A stretch of DNA of 28,061 bases from CAZTXD01 sp964617995 (GTDB taxonomy: Bacteria > Actinomycetota > Acidimicrobiia > Spongiisociales > ZC4RG35): NCBI GenBank assembly GCA_964617995.1, contig CAZTXD010000035.1, forward strand, positions 1 to 28,061, in the 5' to 3' direction. Under the pieces are notes generated by a model that was given only the letters and a program-made list of their open reading frames with translations, did no database searches and had not been told where the DNA came from. Shown in pieces: positions 15,376-22,732 of the stretch. How positions within the stretch are numbered: position 1 is the first letter of the stretch; each line of letters opens with the position of its first letter. The position numbers and the translations under genes are program-made.

Positions 15376-16139
15376 GTCAGTGCCACCTCCCCGGTGTTGC
15401 GGATCCGGTCGACCATCCGCCGCACCATCCACGACCCCACCCAGAGGGCGACGCCACCGAGGAGGGCGATCACCCCGAGCCGGACGCCGAGGTCGTCTAC
15501 GGGGGCGGGGGCGAGGGAGTCCCGGAGGAGGTCGGAGCTCCACGAGAGGAACACGAGACGGGAGAGCGGCTGGACCCACTCGGGCAGCAGCGCCACCGGC
15601 ACCATGATCCCGCCCAGCACGTAGAAGGGGTAGGAGAGGGTGTTCTGGAAACGGCGCACGCTGGTGGAGCGGACGAACAGCGCCGACATGACCACGGCGG
15701 TACCGGTCATGGCGAAAGCCGACGTCACGATGCCCGCCGCGAAGGCGACAGGATGAGGAACAGGGATCGCCACTCCGAAGAGGAGCAAGGCAACCAGCCA
15801 GCTCTCCAGGAAACCGACGAGTGCCACCGCGGTGACCAGGGCGATGCGCCCCACCGTCACCAGCCCGTACGACGACGGGGCGGCGAGGGTCGACTCGAGG
15901 AGACCGAAATCGCGGTCCCGGGCGACGACTTCCCCGGAGATGAACAGCGACATCGCCCACATTCCCAGCAGGGCGGGAGCCAGCACGGCATGACCCAGCA
16001 GGTCGTCGCGTCCGGCGTTGCGGACGATGGCGAGGAACACGACAGCCGTCAGCGGGTTGGTGAGAAGGGTCATCCAGTAGTCCGGCTGGGTGGAGATCAC
16101 GTCCCACTGCCGGCGCCAGCCCGCAGCCAGGCCGCTCAC
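15372..16139 (-). CDS. ABC-2 type exporter permease (first subunit)
   Basis: A 255-residue integral membrane protein starting VSGLAAGWRRQWDVISTQPDYW. It has six likely membrane segments, for instance ALLGMWAMSLFISGEVV, LVTAVALVGFLESWLVALLL, AGIVTSAFAMTGTAVVMSAL and LSYPFYVLGGIMVPVALLP; the last, with WVQPLSRLVFLSWSSDLLRDS, is the ABC-2 signature area. GTG 16139 overlaps the TGA of the ATPase gene by four bases. It would pair with the second permease to form the pore of a heterodimeric exporter, probably for a hydrophobic compound; the substrate is unknown. Confidence 0.88.
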   Translation of the reverse strand: MSGLAAGWRRQWDVISTQPDYWMTLLTNPLTAVVFLAIVRNAGRDDLLGHAVLAPALLGMWAMSLFISGEVVARDRDFGLLESTLAAPSSYGLVTVGRIALVTAVALVGFLESWLVALLLFGVAIPVPHPVAFAAGIVTSAFAMTGTAVVMSALFVRSTSVRRFQNTLSYPFYVLGGIMVPVALLPEWVQPLSRLVFLSWSSDLLRDSLAPAPVDDLGVRLGVIALLGGVALWVGSWMVRRMVDRIRNTGEVALT

Positions 16140-17089
16140 ACCGCCATGCCCCGGTCACCGAACACGTGCAGGTACACCTCTTCCAGCGACGGTCGCGACG
16201 TCCCCAGGGTCGTCACGCCCGCCGCCACCAGAGTTTCCAGCACCCGGCGAGCAGCGGCGGGGTGCTCGGTGTGGACACGGATCCCCGGGCCGTTCACGTC
16301 GACGGAAGCCACGCCGTCGAGCCCGCGTATCCGGGCCACCACCTCGTCGGGAACGGCCTCGGCGTCGACCCGCTCGAAAGCCCCCAGCCACTCCGCCACC
16401 GTGGCCGGAGTCTTGGTGCCGAGCATCGTTCCCTTGTCGATGAGGGTGATCCGATCGCACACCGACTCGGCCTCCGCCATGTCGTGGGTCGTCAGCAGGA
16501 CGGTCCTTCCCTCGGACCGCAGCTCCGAGATCAGCTCCCGGAAGTCGTGCGCCGACACCGGGTCCATCCCGGTTGTGGGCTCGTCCAGGAACAGGACCGG
16601 TGGGTCGGCGATCAGCCCCCGGGCCAGGTGGAGGCGCTGTTTCATGCCCCGGGAGAACGTCTCGACCCTGCGATCGGCCCATTCGCTCAAACCGACCCTC
16701 GCCAGCAGCTCCTCGGTCCGGGCGGCCGCTCTCTGATCGGTGAGCTTGTATAGGGCCGCCCAGTAGCGGAGGATCCGTCGGGGAGTCAACCGCAGGTACA
16801 GTCCGCGTTCGCCTCCGAAGACGATCCCGATCCGGGCCCTCACCTGCTCGGTGTCCTCCACGACGTCGAAGCCCATCACCCGGGCCGAGCCGGAGGTGGG
16901 CAGCAACACGGTGGAGAGGATCTTCACCAGCGTGGTCTTGCCGGCGCCGTTGGGTCCCAACATCCCGTGCACCTCACCCTCGCCCACGTCGAGGTCGATA
17001 CGGTCGAGCGCCACCACCTCCTCCCTGCTGCGGCGCCGCTTCCCGGTGAGGTAGACGCGTGTCAGATCACGAACCTCGACCACATGCAT
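16136..17089 (-). CDS. ABC transporter ATPase, DrrA-like
   Basis: A 317-residue ATPase. Walker A is GPNGAGKTT (45-53), the signature is FSRGMKQRLHLARGL, Walker B is PPVLFLDEPTTGMDP, and the switch histidine lies in LTTHDM. A C-terminal domain of about 80 residues ends SLEEVYLHVFGDRGMAV, as in daunorubicin-type exporters. The start is ATG 17089 because GGGAG lies nine bases before it; an 11-residue longer form begins at 17122. It is the first gene of a three-gene operon with two four-base GTGA overlaps. The operon's promoter should lie in the gap toward the divergent DinB gene at 17205. Confidence 0.93.
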   Translation of the reverse strand: MHVVEVRDLTRVYLTGKRRRSREEVVALDRIDLDVGEGEVHGMLGPNGAGKTTLVKILSTVLLPTSGSARVMGFDVVEDTEQVRARIGIVFGGERGLYLRLTPRRILRYWAALYKLTDQRAAARTEELLARVGLSEWADRRVETFSRGMKQRLHLARGLIADPPVLFLDEPTTGMDPVSAHDFRELISELRSEGRTVLLTTHDMAEAESVCDRITLIDKGTMLGTKTPATVAEWLGAFERVDAEAVPDEVVARIRGLDGVASVDVNGPGIRVHTEHPAAARRVLETLVAAGVTTLGTSRPSLEEVYLHVFGDRGMAV

Positions 17090-17204
17090 TGGCTCATTCT
17101 CCCATCCCGATTCCGAAGCCATGCGACGATCGGTATGACCCTATAGATTGTGCATCTGGACGGTGCGAGACGATGCCTACCCGAGCAGGACGAGGAGGGA
17201 AGCG

Positions 17205-17711
17205 ATGGAGTCAGTTCTCGGGAGACTCGACTTCGGCAAGCCGGACGAGCCGGAGCCGCATCCGGACCTGAGGAAGCTGCTCACCGACTGGCTCGACTAC
17301 CAGCGAACGACGTTCCGGAGGAAGCTCCGCGACCTGGAGCCCGCTGGCATCGTGGAGCACGCGATCCCGCCCTTGGAGCTGTCGGTCCTCGGACTGGTTC
17401 GGCACATGACCCAGATGGAACACGTGTACCTCGCCTGGGGCCTGGGCGGAGGCGATCGCGTCATGGTGTACGGGGACGACGACTTCGCCGGAGGCTCGGT
17501 CGACACACTCGAAGTCGACCTGTCCCTCTACCTGGAGGAGATCGACACGGCCGACGCGGCCATCGCCTCGCTCGAGTCCTTGGAGTCGCCGGGCCTGGGC
17601 CACCGCTGGCCCCTGGGGCCCACCCTGATCAAGATGGTCCAGGAGTACGCCGTTCACAACGGACAGGCCCACATGCTGCGCTATGCGACACTGGGCGAGG
17701 TGATCCCCTGA
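17205..17711 (+). CDS. DinB/DUF664 family protein
   Basis: A 168-residue four-helix-bundle protein of the DinB superfamily. The metal-binding histidines are placed as usual: one in VRHMTQMEHVY (mid-protein) and a pair in YAVHNGQAHMLR near the C-terminus. Members bind a divalent metal and, in actinobacteria, some act as mycothiol-dependent transferases. ATG 17205 follows GAGGAGGGA at ideal spacing, so the longer frame from 17148 is not used. The SRPBCC gene follows after 30 bp. The gene is divergent from the ABC exporter, with CTATAGAT around 17141 as a possible -10 element. Confidence 0.88.
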   Translation: MESVLGRLDFGKPDEPEPHPDLRKLLTDWLDYQRTTFRRKLRDLEPAGIVEHAIPPLELSVLGLVRHMTQMEHVYLAWGLGGGDRVMVYGDDDFAGGSVDTLEVDLSLYLEEIDTADAAIASLESLESPGLGHRWPLGPTLIKMVQEYAVHNGQAHMLRYATLGEVIP

Positions 17712-17733
17712 GCGGGGACGCGAAAGGTCACTG

Positions 17734-17749
17734 GTAGCCTGATGGCTAC
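17734..17749 (+). promoter_or_regulatory. start-codon hairpin
   Basis: GTAGCC and GGCTAC are perfect arms around a TGAT loop; the ATG of the SRPBCC gene begins in the loop at 17742. It could be an RNA hairpin over the start or an operator. Short enough to be chance. Confidence 0.3.
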
Positions 17750-18203
17750 TGTGCCGGCGATGGGCTCCTTCCAGCCGGATCCGGATGTCATCAGCTGGAG
17801 GATGCACTTCCGCTCGCCCCCCGAGGAGGTGTACCGCGCCGTGACTACCGACGAGGGACGGCGCTCGTTCTGGGCCGAGGAGAGCGACCAGATCGAGGAC
17901 ACCATCCGCTTCGTGTTCCCCGGCGGTCTGGCAGCGGAGGCGCGCATCCTGGAGGCCGACGCCGGCCGCCTCTTCACCATCGACTACTTCGGCGCGGTGG
18001 TGACCTTCGAGTTGGAGGCGACCGACGACGGTGGGACCGACCTGTGTCTGACCACCCGGGGTTTCGCTCCCGACGACCGCGACGAACTCCTGGCGGGGTG
18101 GCTCAACGTCCTGTTCCCGCTGAAGGCCTGGGTCGACCACCGTATCGACCTGCGCAACCACGACCCGGAGCGGACGTGGTGGAATGGATTCGCCGACCAG
18201 TAG
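17742..18203 (+). CDS. SRPBCC domain protein
   Basis: A 153-residue helix-grip protein: ISWRMHFRSPPEEVYRAVTT opens the domain, followed by RRSFWAEESDQIEDTIRFVF and GRLFTIDYFGAVVTFELE, with a C-terminal helix at ELLAGWLNVLFPLKAWVDHR. It probably binds a hydrophobic molecule. It lies 30 bp after the DinB gene and should be co-transcribed. The start codon sits in GTAGCC-TGAT-GGCTAC (17734-17749), a six-base stem whose loop and right arm include the ATG, so initiation could be structure-sensitive. No good Shine-Dalgarno lies at normal distance. No ArsR gene is adjacent. Confidence 0.86.
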   Translation: MATVPAMGSFQPDPDVISWRMHFRSPPEEVYRAVTTDEGRRSFWAEESDQIEDTIRFVFPGGLAAEARILEADAGRLFTIDYFGAVVTFELEATDDGGTDLCLTTRGFAPDDRDELLAGWLNVLFPLKAWVDHRIDLRNHDPERTWWNGFADQ

Positions 18204-18316
18204 ACGGCATCCTCGGTCTCGGGGTTCGCCGCCCGGTGTCTCGAGCCCTCTCAGAGCTCGGCACAGTGCAGATCCTCCTACGCCAGGGCGGCCCGCATCA
18301 GATGGCGCCTCTCGCG

Positions 18317-18721
18317 GAAGGGAGGGAGCGATCCGGTCGTAGAAGAGGACCTCGTGACCCCGCTCCAGCTCGGGGTGGGCCCGGTCGTTCCGCGACCACT
18401 TCAACCCAGCTTCGTCGGTCGTCGGTCAGCTCTACCACGTGACTGAACGAGGTCGAGGCTATCTCCGTCAGTCGCAGCCTCCCGGACANNNNNNNNNNNN
18501 NNNNNNNNNNNNNNNNNNNNNNNNNNNNNNNNNNNNNNNNNNNNNNNNNNNNNNNNNNNNNNNNNNNNNNNNNNNNNNNNNNNNNNNNACCACGTGACTG
18601 AACGAGGTCGAGGCTATCTCCGTCAGTCGCAGCCTCCCGGACACACGCTCTCCCACGATGGCCGCCAGGCAGTCGGGGCGGAGATCCTCGAAGCTACCCG
18701 GGATGAGGTCCGCATCTACTC
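18317..18721 (-). pseudogene. possible APH-type phosphotransferase N-terminal remnant
   Basis: Reading the minus strand with the gap collapsed gives LIPGSFEDLRPDCLAAIV, then RLRLTEIASTSFSHVVEL, then TDDRRSW and, after a one-base shift near 18400, KWSRNDRAHPELERGHEVLF and YDRIAPSL. The order beta hairpin with S-x-VVEL, a VKW-like lysine strand, and E-x-x-FY-x-x-IAPSL is that of the N-lobe of aminoglycoside-phosphotransferase-like kinases. The C-lobe with the catalytic H-x-D is missing and no clean start exists. It lies 11 bp downstream of the EamA gene. This is pattern recognition on a short, frameshifted stretch. Confidence 0.4.
18434..18643. repeat. 55-bp duplicate flanking the N gap
   Basis: 18434-18488 and 18589-18643 are identical, both starting ACCACGTGACTG and ending CTCCCGGACA. 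They directly abut the run of 100 Ns. Such a pattern arises when two contigs that overlap by a short stretch are scaffolded with a fixed-size gap instead of being merged, so the real sequence may have one copy and no gap. Confidence 0.9.
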
Positions 18722-18732
18722 GGCTCGTGGCG

Positions 18733-19650
18733 TCATCCCGGACCGGCTCGCCCCACGGCGCTCGACACGGCGGGCCGGGCGCGGCGGAGTGCACCGATAT
18801 AGACACCGACTATGACCAACAGCCCGCCAGACACCAGTCCGACGGTGATCGGCTCGTCGTCCAGCCACGACGACAGGACGACCGTGACGAACGGGATGAC
18901 GACCATGACATGAGCGGTACGGGAAGCGCTCCACCGCTGGACCACGTAGACGTGGAGGAGGAAAACGGCCACCGAGCCGGCGGCGGCGACGTAGCCGAGA
19001 GCGACCCACGTCTCGGCACGCTGCGGAAGGGTCGGCTCCTCGCCGAGGAGCAGCGACACGCCGATCAGGACCGGGGCGGCGGTCACCATGCCCACGGCGT
19101 TCAACGCCACCGGATGGATCGGCGGGAAGCGGCGCACCAGCACCAGCGCCTGTGCGAAGCAGAGCACGCTTCCGAACACGGCCAGTAGAGAGACCGGAGA
19201 AACGGATCCCCCCAGAGGCTCCCGCGAGATGAGGGCCACGCCGAGGAGTCCGACCAGGGTCCCGATGATCGAGGCAGGACGGATTCGCTCCTGACCCTGG
19301 GCGACAGCCAGCACCAGCGTCGCCAGGGGAACGAGAGCCAGCAACGTCTGCCCCAATCCGGCGTGTATCTCGACGAGGGCGAAGTAGTAGAGCCCGAACG
19401 CCCCCGCGAACTGGAGCAAGCCGAATAAGACAGCTCCCAGCAGGGCCCTTCCCCGGGGGATGGTCAACCCGAGTGTGACGAACACCGTGGCGATCAGAAC
19501 CGCCGCCAGGGCGAACCGCAGGCCGGCTCCCCACAGGGGCGCGAGCTCGCGGTTGCTGAACCTGATCGCCACGGAGTTCCCGCCGGCGAGAAACGCCTCG
19601 ACCACGAAGGCGACAAGCACCAAGGTGCCGGCACGACCCAACGCTCGCAT
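18733..19650 (-). CDS. EamA/DMT-family transporter
   Basis: A 305-residue membrane protein with ten predicted helices in two EamA repeats. The first half shows FVVEAFLAGGNSVAIRFSNRELAPLWGAGLRF and FGLYYFALVEIHAGLGQTLLALVPLATLVLA. The second half shows LLAVFGSVLCFAQALVLVRRF, VALGYVAAAGSVAVFLLHVYVV and HVMVVIPFVTVVLSSWLDDEPIT, with the typical acidic pair before the last helix. Members export amino acids, nucleosides or drugs; the cargo here is unknown. GGGAGGAG lies seven bases upstream of ATG 19650. It is divergent from the APH-like kinase. Confidence 0.92.
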   Translation of the reverse strand: MRALGRAGTLVLVAFVVEAFLAGGNSVAIRFSNRELAPLWGAGLRFALAAVLIATVFVTLGLTIPRGRALLGAVLFGLLQFAGAFGLYYFALVEIHAGLGQTLLALVPLATLVLAVAQGQERIRPASIIGTLVGLLGVALISREPLGGSVSPVSLLAVFGSVLCFAQALVLVRRFPPIHPVALNAVGMVTAAPVLIGVSLLLGEEPTLPQRAETWVALGYVAAAGSVAVFLLHVYVVQRWSASRTAHVMVVIPFVTVVLSSWLDDEPITVGLVSGGLLVIVGVYIGALRRARPAVSSAVGRAGPG

Positions 19651-19842
19651 GGCTCATCTCCTCCCGGATGCGCCGGGCAAACATACTCCGGTCCGACAGC
19701 TCGGTTCTCGATCAGATCGTCATGACGGGTCGAGTCTCTCGGCTGCACCCCACTTATTCACCTTGCGTGCCGGCCGGTACTCGGTTGGAATGGCGCCGGC
19801 TCGGGCCATCGACGAGAGGACACGTCCTTGTCCGGACCGAAG

Positions 19843-20715
19843 ATGCACGCCGACGAGGTACCGACCGACGTCGATCTGGTGAGACGGCTGCTGATCGTCC
19901 AGTTCCCTCCCTGGTCCGAGCTGACCATCGACCCGGTTCCATCGGCGGGAACCGACAATGCCCTCTACCGGCTCGGCAACGACATGGTCGTGCGCCTCCC
20001 TCGCATCGGATGGGCGGTCGGCGCGGTAGACCGGGAGCAGCGCTGGCTGCCTCGCCTCGCTCCCCACCTGCTCGTGTCCATTCCCGCACCCGTGGGGAGA
20101 GGCGAGCCCGGCGAGGGCTACCCCTGGCCCTGGTCGATATACCGGTGGCTTCCCGGTGAGAGCCCCGTCGTCGGTGAAGTCGCAGATCCCCGGACACTGG
20201 CGGAGGACCTCTCCTCGTTCGTCACCGCCCTGCAGCAGGTCGACACGTCGGGGGCTCCACCGGCCTTTCGTGGTCAGCCACTGGTGACACGCGACGAGGT
20301 AACCCGGTCGGCTATCGCCGATCTCGATGGGATGGTCGACACCGAAGCCGTGACCTCGGCCTGGGAGGAGGCACTGGCCGTCCCGCCCTGGTCCGGACAG
20401 CTTCGATGGGTGCACTCCGACCTGGCGCCCGGGAATCTCCTCCTCGTCGACGGGCGTCTGGCCGGCGTCATCGACTTCTCGGGAGTCGGGCTGGGAGACC
20501 CGGCCTGCGACCTCATCGTCGCCTGGAACCTCCTCCCGTTGGCCGCCCGGGACGTGTTTCGTACGGGGCTGGGAGTGGACGGCGCCACGTGGGCCAGGGG
20601 CCGGGGCTGGGCGCTGTCGGTTGCCCTCCTCCAGCTGCCTTACTATCACGAAACCAACCCGGCCCTGGCGGACAATGCCCGGCACGTGATCGGTGAGATT
20701 GTCGCCGGGCATTGA
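19843..20715 (+). CDS. aminoglycoside-phosphotransferase-family kinase
   Basis: A 290-residue small-molecule kinase. It starts MHADEVPTDVDLVRRLL, a common opening for this actinobacterial group, so ATG 19843 is preferred over TTG 19828. The N-lobe shows ALYRLGNDMVVRLPR in place of the lysine strand. The C-lobe has the catalytic loop WVHSDLAPGNLLL (H-x-D-x4-N) and the metal-binding VIDFSGVGLGDPACDL. Both key motifs are intact, so it should phosphorylate a hydroxyl on a small molecule. Antibiotic resistance is possible but not shown, since many such enzymes act on sugars or antibiotics from their own host. No ribosome-binding site stands out. Confidence 0.9.
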   Translation: MHADEVPTDVDLVRRLLIVQFPPWSELTIDPVPSAGTDNALYRLGNDMVVRLPRIGWAVGAVDREQRWLPRLAPHLLVSIPAPVGRGEPGEGYPWPWSIYRWLPGESPVVGEVADPRTLAEDLSSFVTALQQVDTSGAPPAFRGQPLVTRDEVTRSAIADLDGMVDTEAVTSAWEEALAVPPWSGQLRWVHSDLAPGNLLLVDGRLAGVIDFSGVGLGDPACDLIVAWNLLPLAARDVFRTGLGVDGATWARGRGWALSVALLQLPYYHETNPALADNARHVIGEIVAGH

Positions 20716-20862
20716 GATCGCCGCCCGCTACCTGCGTCGCCGACACCACACGTCAACTGGTCGTCGCGCCGGCTTCGACCTCCAGTTGGAAGCGATGGAA
20801 ACCCGGCAGGAGAGCGCTGTCGAGATCCCCTATCCGTTTCTCTTGGGTAAGAAGGGGAGCGT
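20716..20862 (-). other. intergenic region with possible C-terminal gene remnant
   Basis: On the minus strand, ending at TGA 20753, the frame reads TQEKRIGDLDSALLPGFH and then RFQLEVEAGATTS. This has protein-like composition and lies just beyond the DinB stop codon. I cannot name a family. It may be the tail of a gene cut away by rearrangement, or chance in high-GC sequence. Confidence 0.2.
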
Positions 20863-21432
20863 CTAGGCCTCTGGATGGAGGGCGGCGTAGAGGTCCCGGG
20901 TGTACCAGATCTCGGCGGCGTGCCACAGCAGCTCCTTGTTGACCCACCAGACGATGTCCAGCAGCGGAAGCTGGGGATCGAGACCGCCGGGGTAGGCCGA
21001 CCTCCCCACGGTGTCGAGGTCTTCGTCGGTCATCTGGTCGAGACCCGTACGCCAGGCGTCGAGTCCCCGGCGCAGGAACTCGATGGCGCCGTCGGCGGTC
21101 ATCGGCCATTCGGGGCCCTGGCGCATCTGGTGGTCGCCGACCAGCCAGTCGGCACGGATGAGGCTGCCCGCGCCCAGGTGACCCAGCGACCAGGCCAGGG
21201 TCCGGGGCGGCTCGACTTCAGGGGTCGGGGCCCACCATCCCCCTCCCTCCGACGTGGGTCTCGCCTCATCGGACTCGTTCACGGCGACCGTCCAGGCCCC
21301 GGGCGCCGGTTCCCACAGCAGCTCCTCGTCGGAGAGATCCGTCAGGCGGGCGAACAACTGTTCAACGACGTAGTCCCATTGCGCCAGGAACGGAGCGAGG
21401 CGAGCCGGAGAGTCGGGGTAAGAATCGATCAC
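20863..21432 (-). CDS. DinB-family protein
   Basis: A 189-residue DinB-superfamily protein starting at GTG 21432 (VIDSYPDSPARLAPFLAQWDYV). Expected elements include LSDEELLWEPAPGAWTV at the end of helix one, LAWSLGHLGAGSL (histidine of the metal site) and LLWHAAEIWYTRDLY near the C-terminus (second histidine). The third usual histidine is not obvious, so metal binding may be altered. Substrate is unknown. It lies between two convergent or spaced accessory genes and shows no operon partner; the next gene on the same strand begins more than 100 bp upstream. Confidence 0.86.
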   Translation of the reverse strand: MIDSYPDSPARLAPFLAQWDYVVEQLFARLTDLSDEELLWEPAPGAWTVAVNESDEARPTSEGGGWWAPTPEVEPPRTLAWSLGHLGAGSLIRADWLVGDHQMRQGPEWPMTADGAIEFLRRGLDAWRTGLDQMTDEDLDTVGRSAYPGGLDPQLPLLDIVWWVNKELLWHAAEIWYTRDLYAALHPEA

Positions 21433-21542
21433 GGTGGTCGCACCTCACGGGTCGAGTCCGAACGGATGTCGTCGGTCCTCACGCTAGGTGCCCACGAGGA
21501 CAGCGGATGTCCGCAATCCCTGTGAGGCTCGCCGGTCGGGTT

Positions 21543-21995
21543 TCAGAGCATGAGCCTGGCGACGATCTCGTCATCGTCGATCTCCCCGGTGGGCACGAAC
21601 CCGTATGTCAGATAGAAGCCTGCGGGGCCGGCGTCACCGGGCACCCAGCTCGTGAAGAACTCGGCCCCTCCCCGTCTTCGCACCTCGTCGCAGGCGAGGT
21701 CGAGTGCCCGACGGCCATAGCCCCGGCGCTGATGAGCGGCGTCGACCATCAGCCGCCACAGCCAGAAGGGCCGACCGTTCCTCTCCTCCTGGTCGATCTC
21801 GAGCATGAGGAAGCCGACGACTTCGTCGTCGGCGACGATGGCCCGTGGCCAGGCGATGGAGTAGTCGGCCAGCGCCTCGGCCAGCGACAACGCATTGGAG
21901 GCGACGAACCGCGTCTGGTCGGGCGCCACTGCCAGGTCGAATACCGGGCGGACGTTGTCGGCAGTGATGGGGTCGAGTCGGACGGTGGGGGGCAT
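21543..21995 (-). CDS. GNAT N-acetyltransferase (diamine acetyltransferase-like)
   Basis: A 150-residue GNAT. VRLDPITADNVRPVFDLAVAPDQ at the start, VVGFLMLEID and the loop MVDAAHQRRGYGRRAL (Q-R-R-G-Y-G) are typical of spermine/spermidine acetyltransferase-like GNATs. The end, GFYLTYGFVPTGEIDDDEIVARL, is also the family pattern (GFVxTGxxxxxExV). It may acetylate polyamines or similar amines, an inference from family resemblance. GAAAGG lies six bases before ATG 21995 and confirms the start. Confidence 0.9.
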   Translation of the reverse strand: MPPTVRLDPITADNVRPVFDLAVAPDQTRFVASNALSLAEALADYSIAWPRAIVADDEVVGFLMLEIDQEERNGRPFWLWRLMVDAAHQRRGYGRRALDLACDEVRRRGGAEFFTSWVPGDAGPAGFYLTYGFVPTGEIDDDEIVARLML

Positions 21996-22106
21996 GCGAC
22001 ACCTTTCGCATCGATGAGTGACACGAGGCGGAACGGCCTCGAGTCCAGCATGGGTTCAGCCCGAGCGGGGCGTCGCTCGGATCAGATTACACCGACCGCC
22101 CGACGG

Positions 22107-22622
22107 TCACCGGGGGTTCTCCCTCTGCGCCATTCCGAGGACATAGGCGGCCTGGCCGACGTGCTGGAGACCGTCACCGATGCAGCTCACCAGCCTGACC
22201 CCGGCGGTGACGGGTGGATCCCAGCGGGTGTCGACGATCCTATCGAGCTCAGCGGCGTCGATGCCCTGGACATAGGAGACGACCGCCTCGTGGGTGGCGG
22301 TGGAGTAACCCGACAGCAACTGGGCGTCGGCGCGCACCGCGCCGACCTCTTCGGTGGTCTGGCCGTAGCCGGTGGCTGCCACGTCGAATGGCAGGTCGAA
22401 GCGGTCGGCCCATCCCTGGGATGTCCAGACCTGCTCCAGCCCGGCGATGTCCATCACCTGAGCATCGATCCCCCGAGAGGTATGCCACAGGAGCCAGGCG
22501 ATGGTGTTGGCGTGGGGTTCGGGTCGGTAGACGAGATCCGACTCCGAGATGTCGCGACACAGAACTCGCACTCTCTCCTCAATTCGACCGAAGGCATCGA
22601 TGAGCACGTCGCTGGTTTCCAC
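22107..22622 (-). CDS. DinB/DUF664 family protein
   Basis: A 171-residue DinB protein from GTG 22622 ((M)ETSDVLIDAFGRIEERV). The frame also opens at GTG 22628, but AAGGAG directly touches that codon, while GTG 22622 lies six bases behind it, the right distance. The metal-site histidines are in IAWLLWHTSRGID and in GLQHVGQAAYVLGM. The middle shows SYVQGIDAAELDRIVDTRWDPPVT, typical of DUF664 proteins that may use mycothiol. It is divergent from the ArsR/SRPBCC operon with about 180 bp between starts. Confidence 0.9.
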   Translation of the reverse strand: METSDVLIDAFGRIEERVRVLCRDISESDLVYRPEPHANTIAWLLWHTSRGIDAQVMDIAGLEQVWTSQGWADRFDLPFDVAATGYGQTTEEVGAVRADAQLLSGYSTATHEAVVSYVQGIDAAELDRIVDTRWDPPVTAGVRLVSCIGDGLQHVGQAAYVLGMAQRENPR

Positions 22623-22732
22623 ATGCACCTCCTTGGGCCCAACGCTAACCAGTCGATTGTGCAGCTATCCGCGGATGGCGCCGGTAGCTGCGCTCTCGTC
22701 TCCTGCGGCTGGATGTGCACGAAAGCCACTAT

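Larger units (their letters stand above)
18204..18732. other. 529-bp region with assembly gap
   Basis: No intact gene. It holds exactly 100 Ns at 18489-18588, a 55-bp sequence repeated on both sides of them, and minus-strand traces of a broken phosphotransferase N-terminus, listed separately. Confidence 0.75.

Noticed and set aside
13255..15624. A 789-codon open frame on the plus strand
   Set aside because: It runs in another frame through the MFS gene and antisense to the permeases, with arginine/glycine/proline-rich low-complexity translation and no domain. It is a by-product of high GC.
14572..16158. A single 528-residue permease
   Set aside because: Only the part after GTG 15375 is protein-like; the upstream half is antisense-type noise over permease 1, which has its own start and a GTGA overlap.
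18489..18588. Terminal repeat of a mobile element at the duplicate
   Set aside because: The duplicates abut the Ns exactly on both sides with identical sequence, as expected of unmerged contig ends; no transposase or inverted ends are present.
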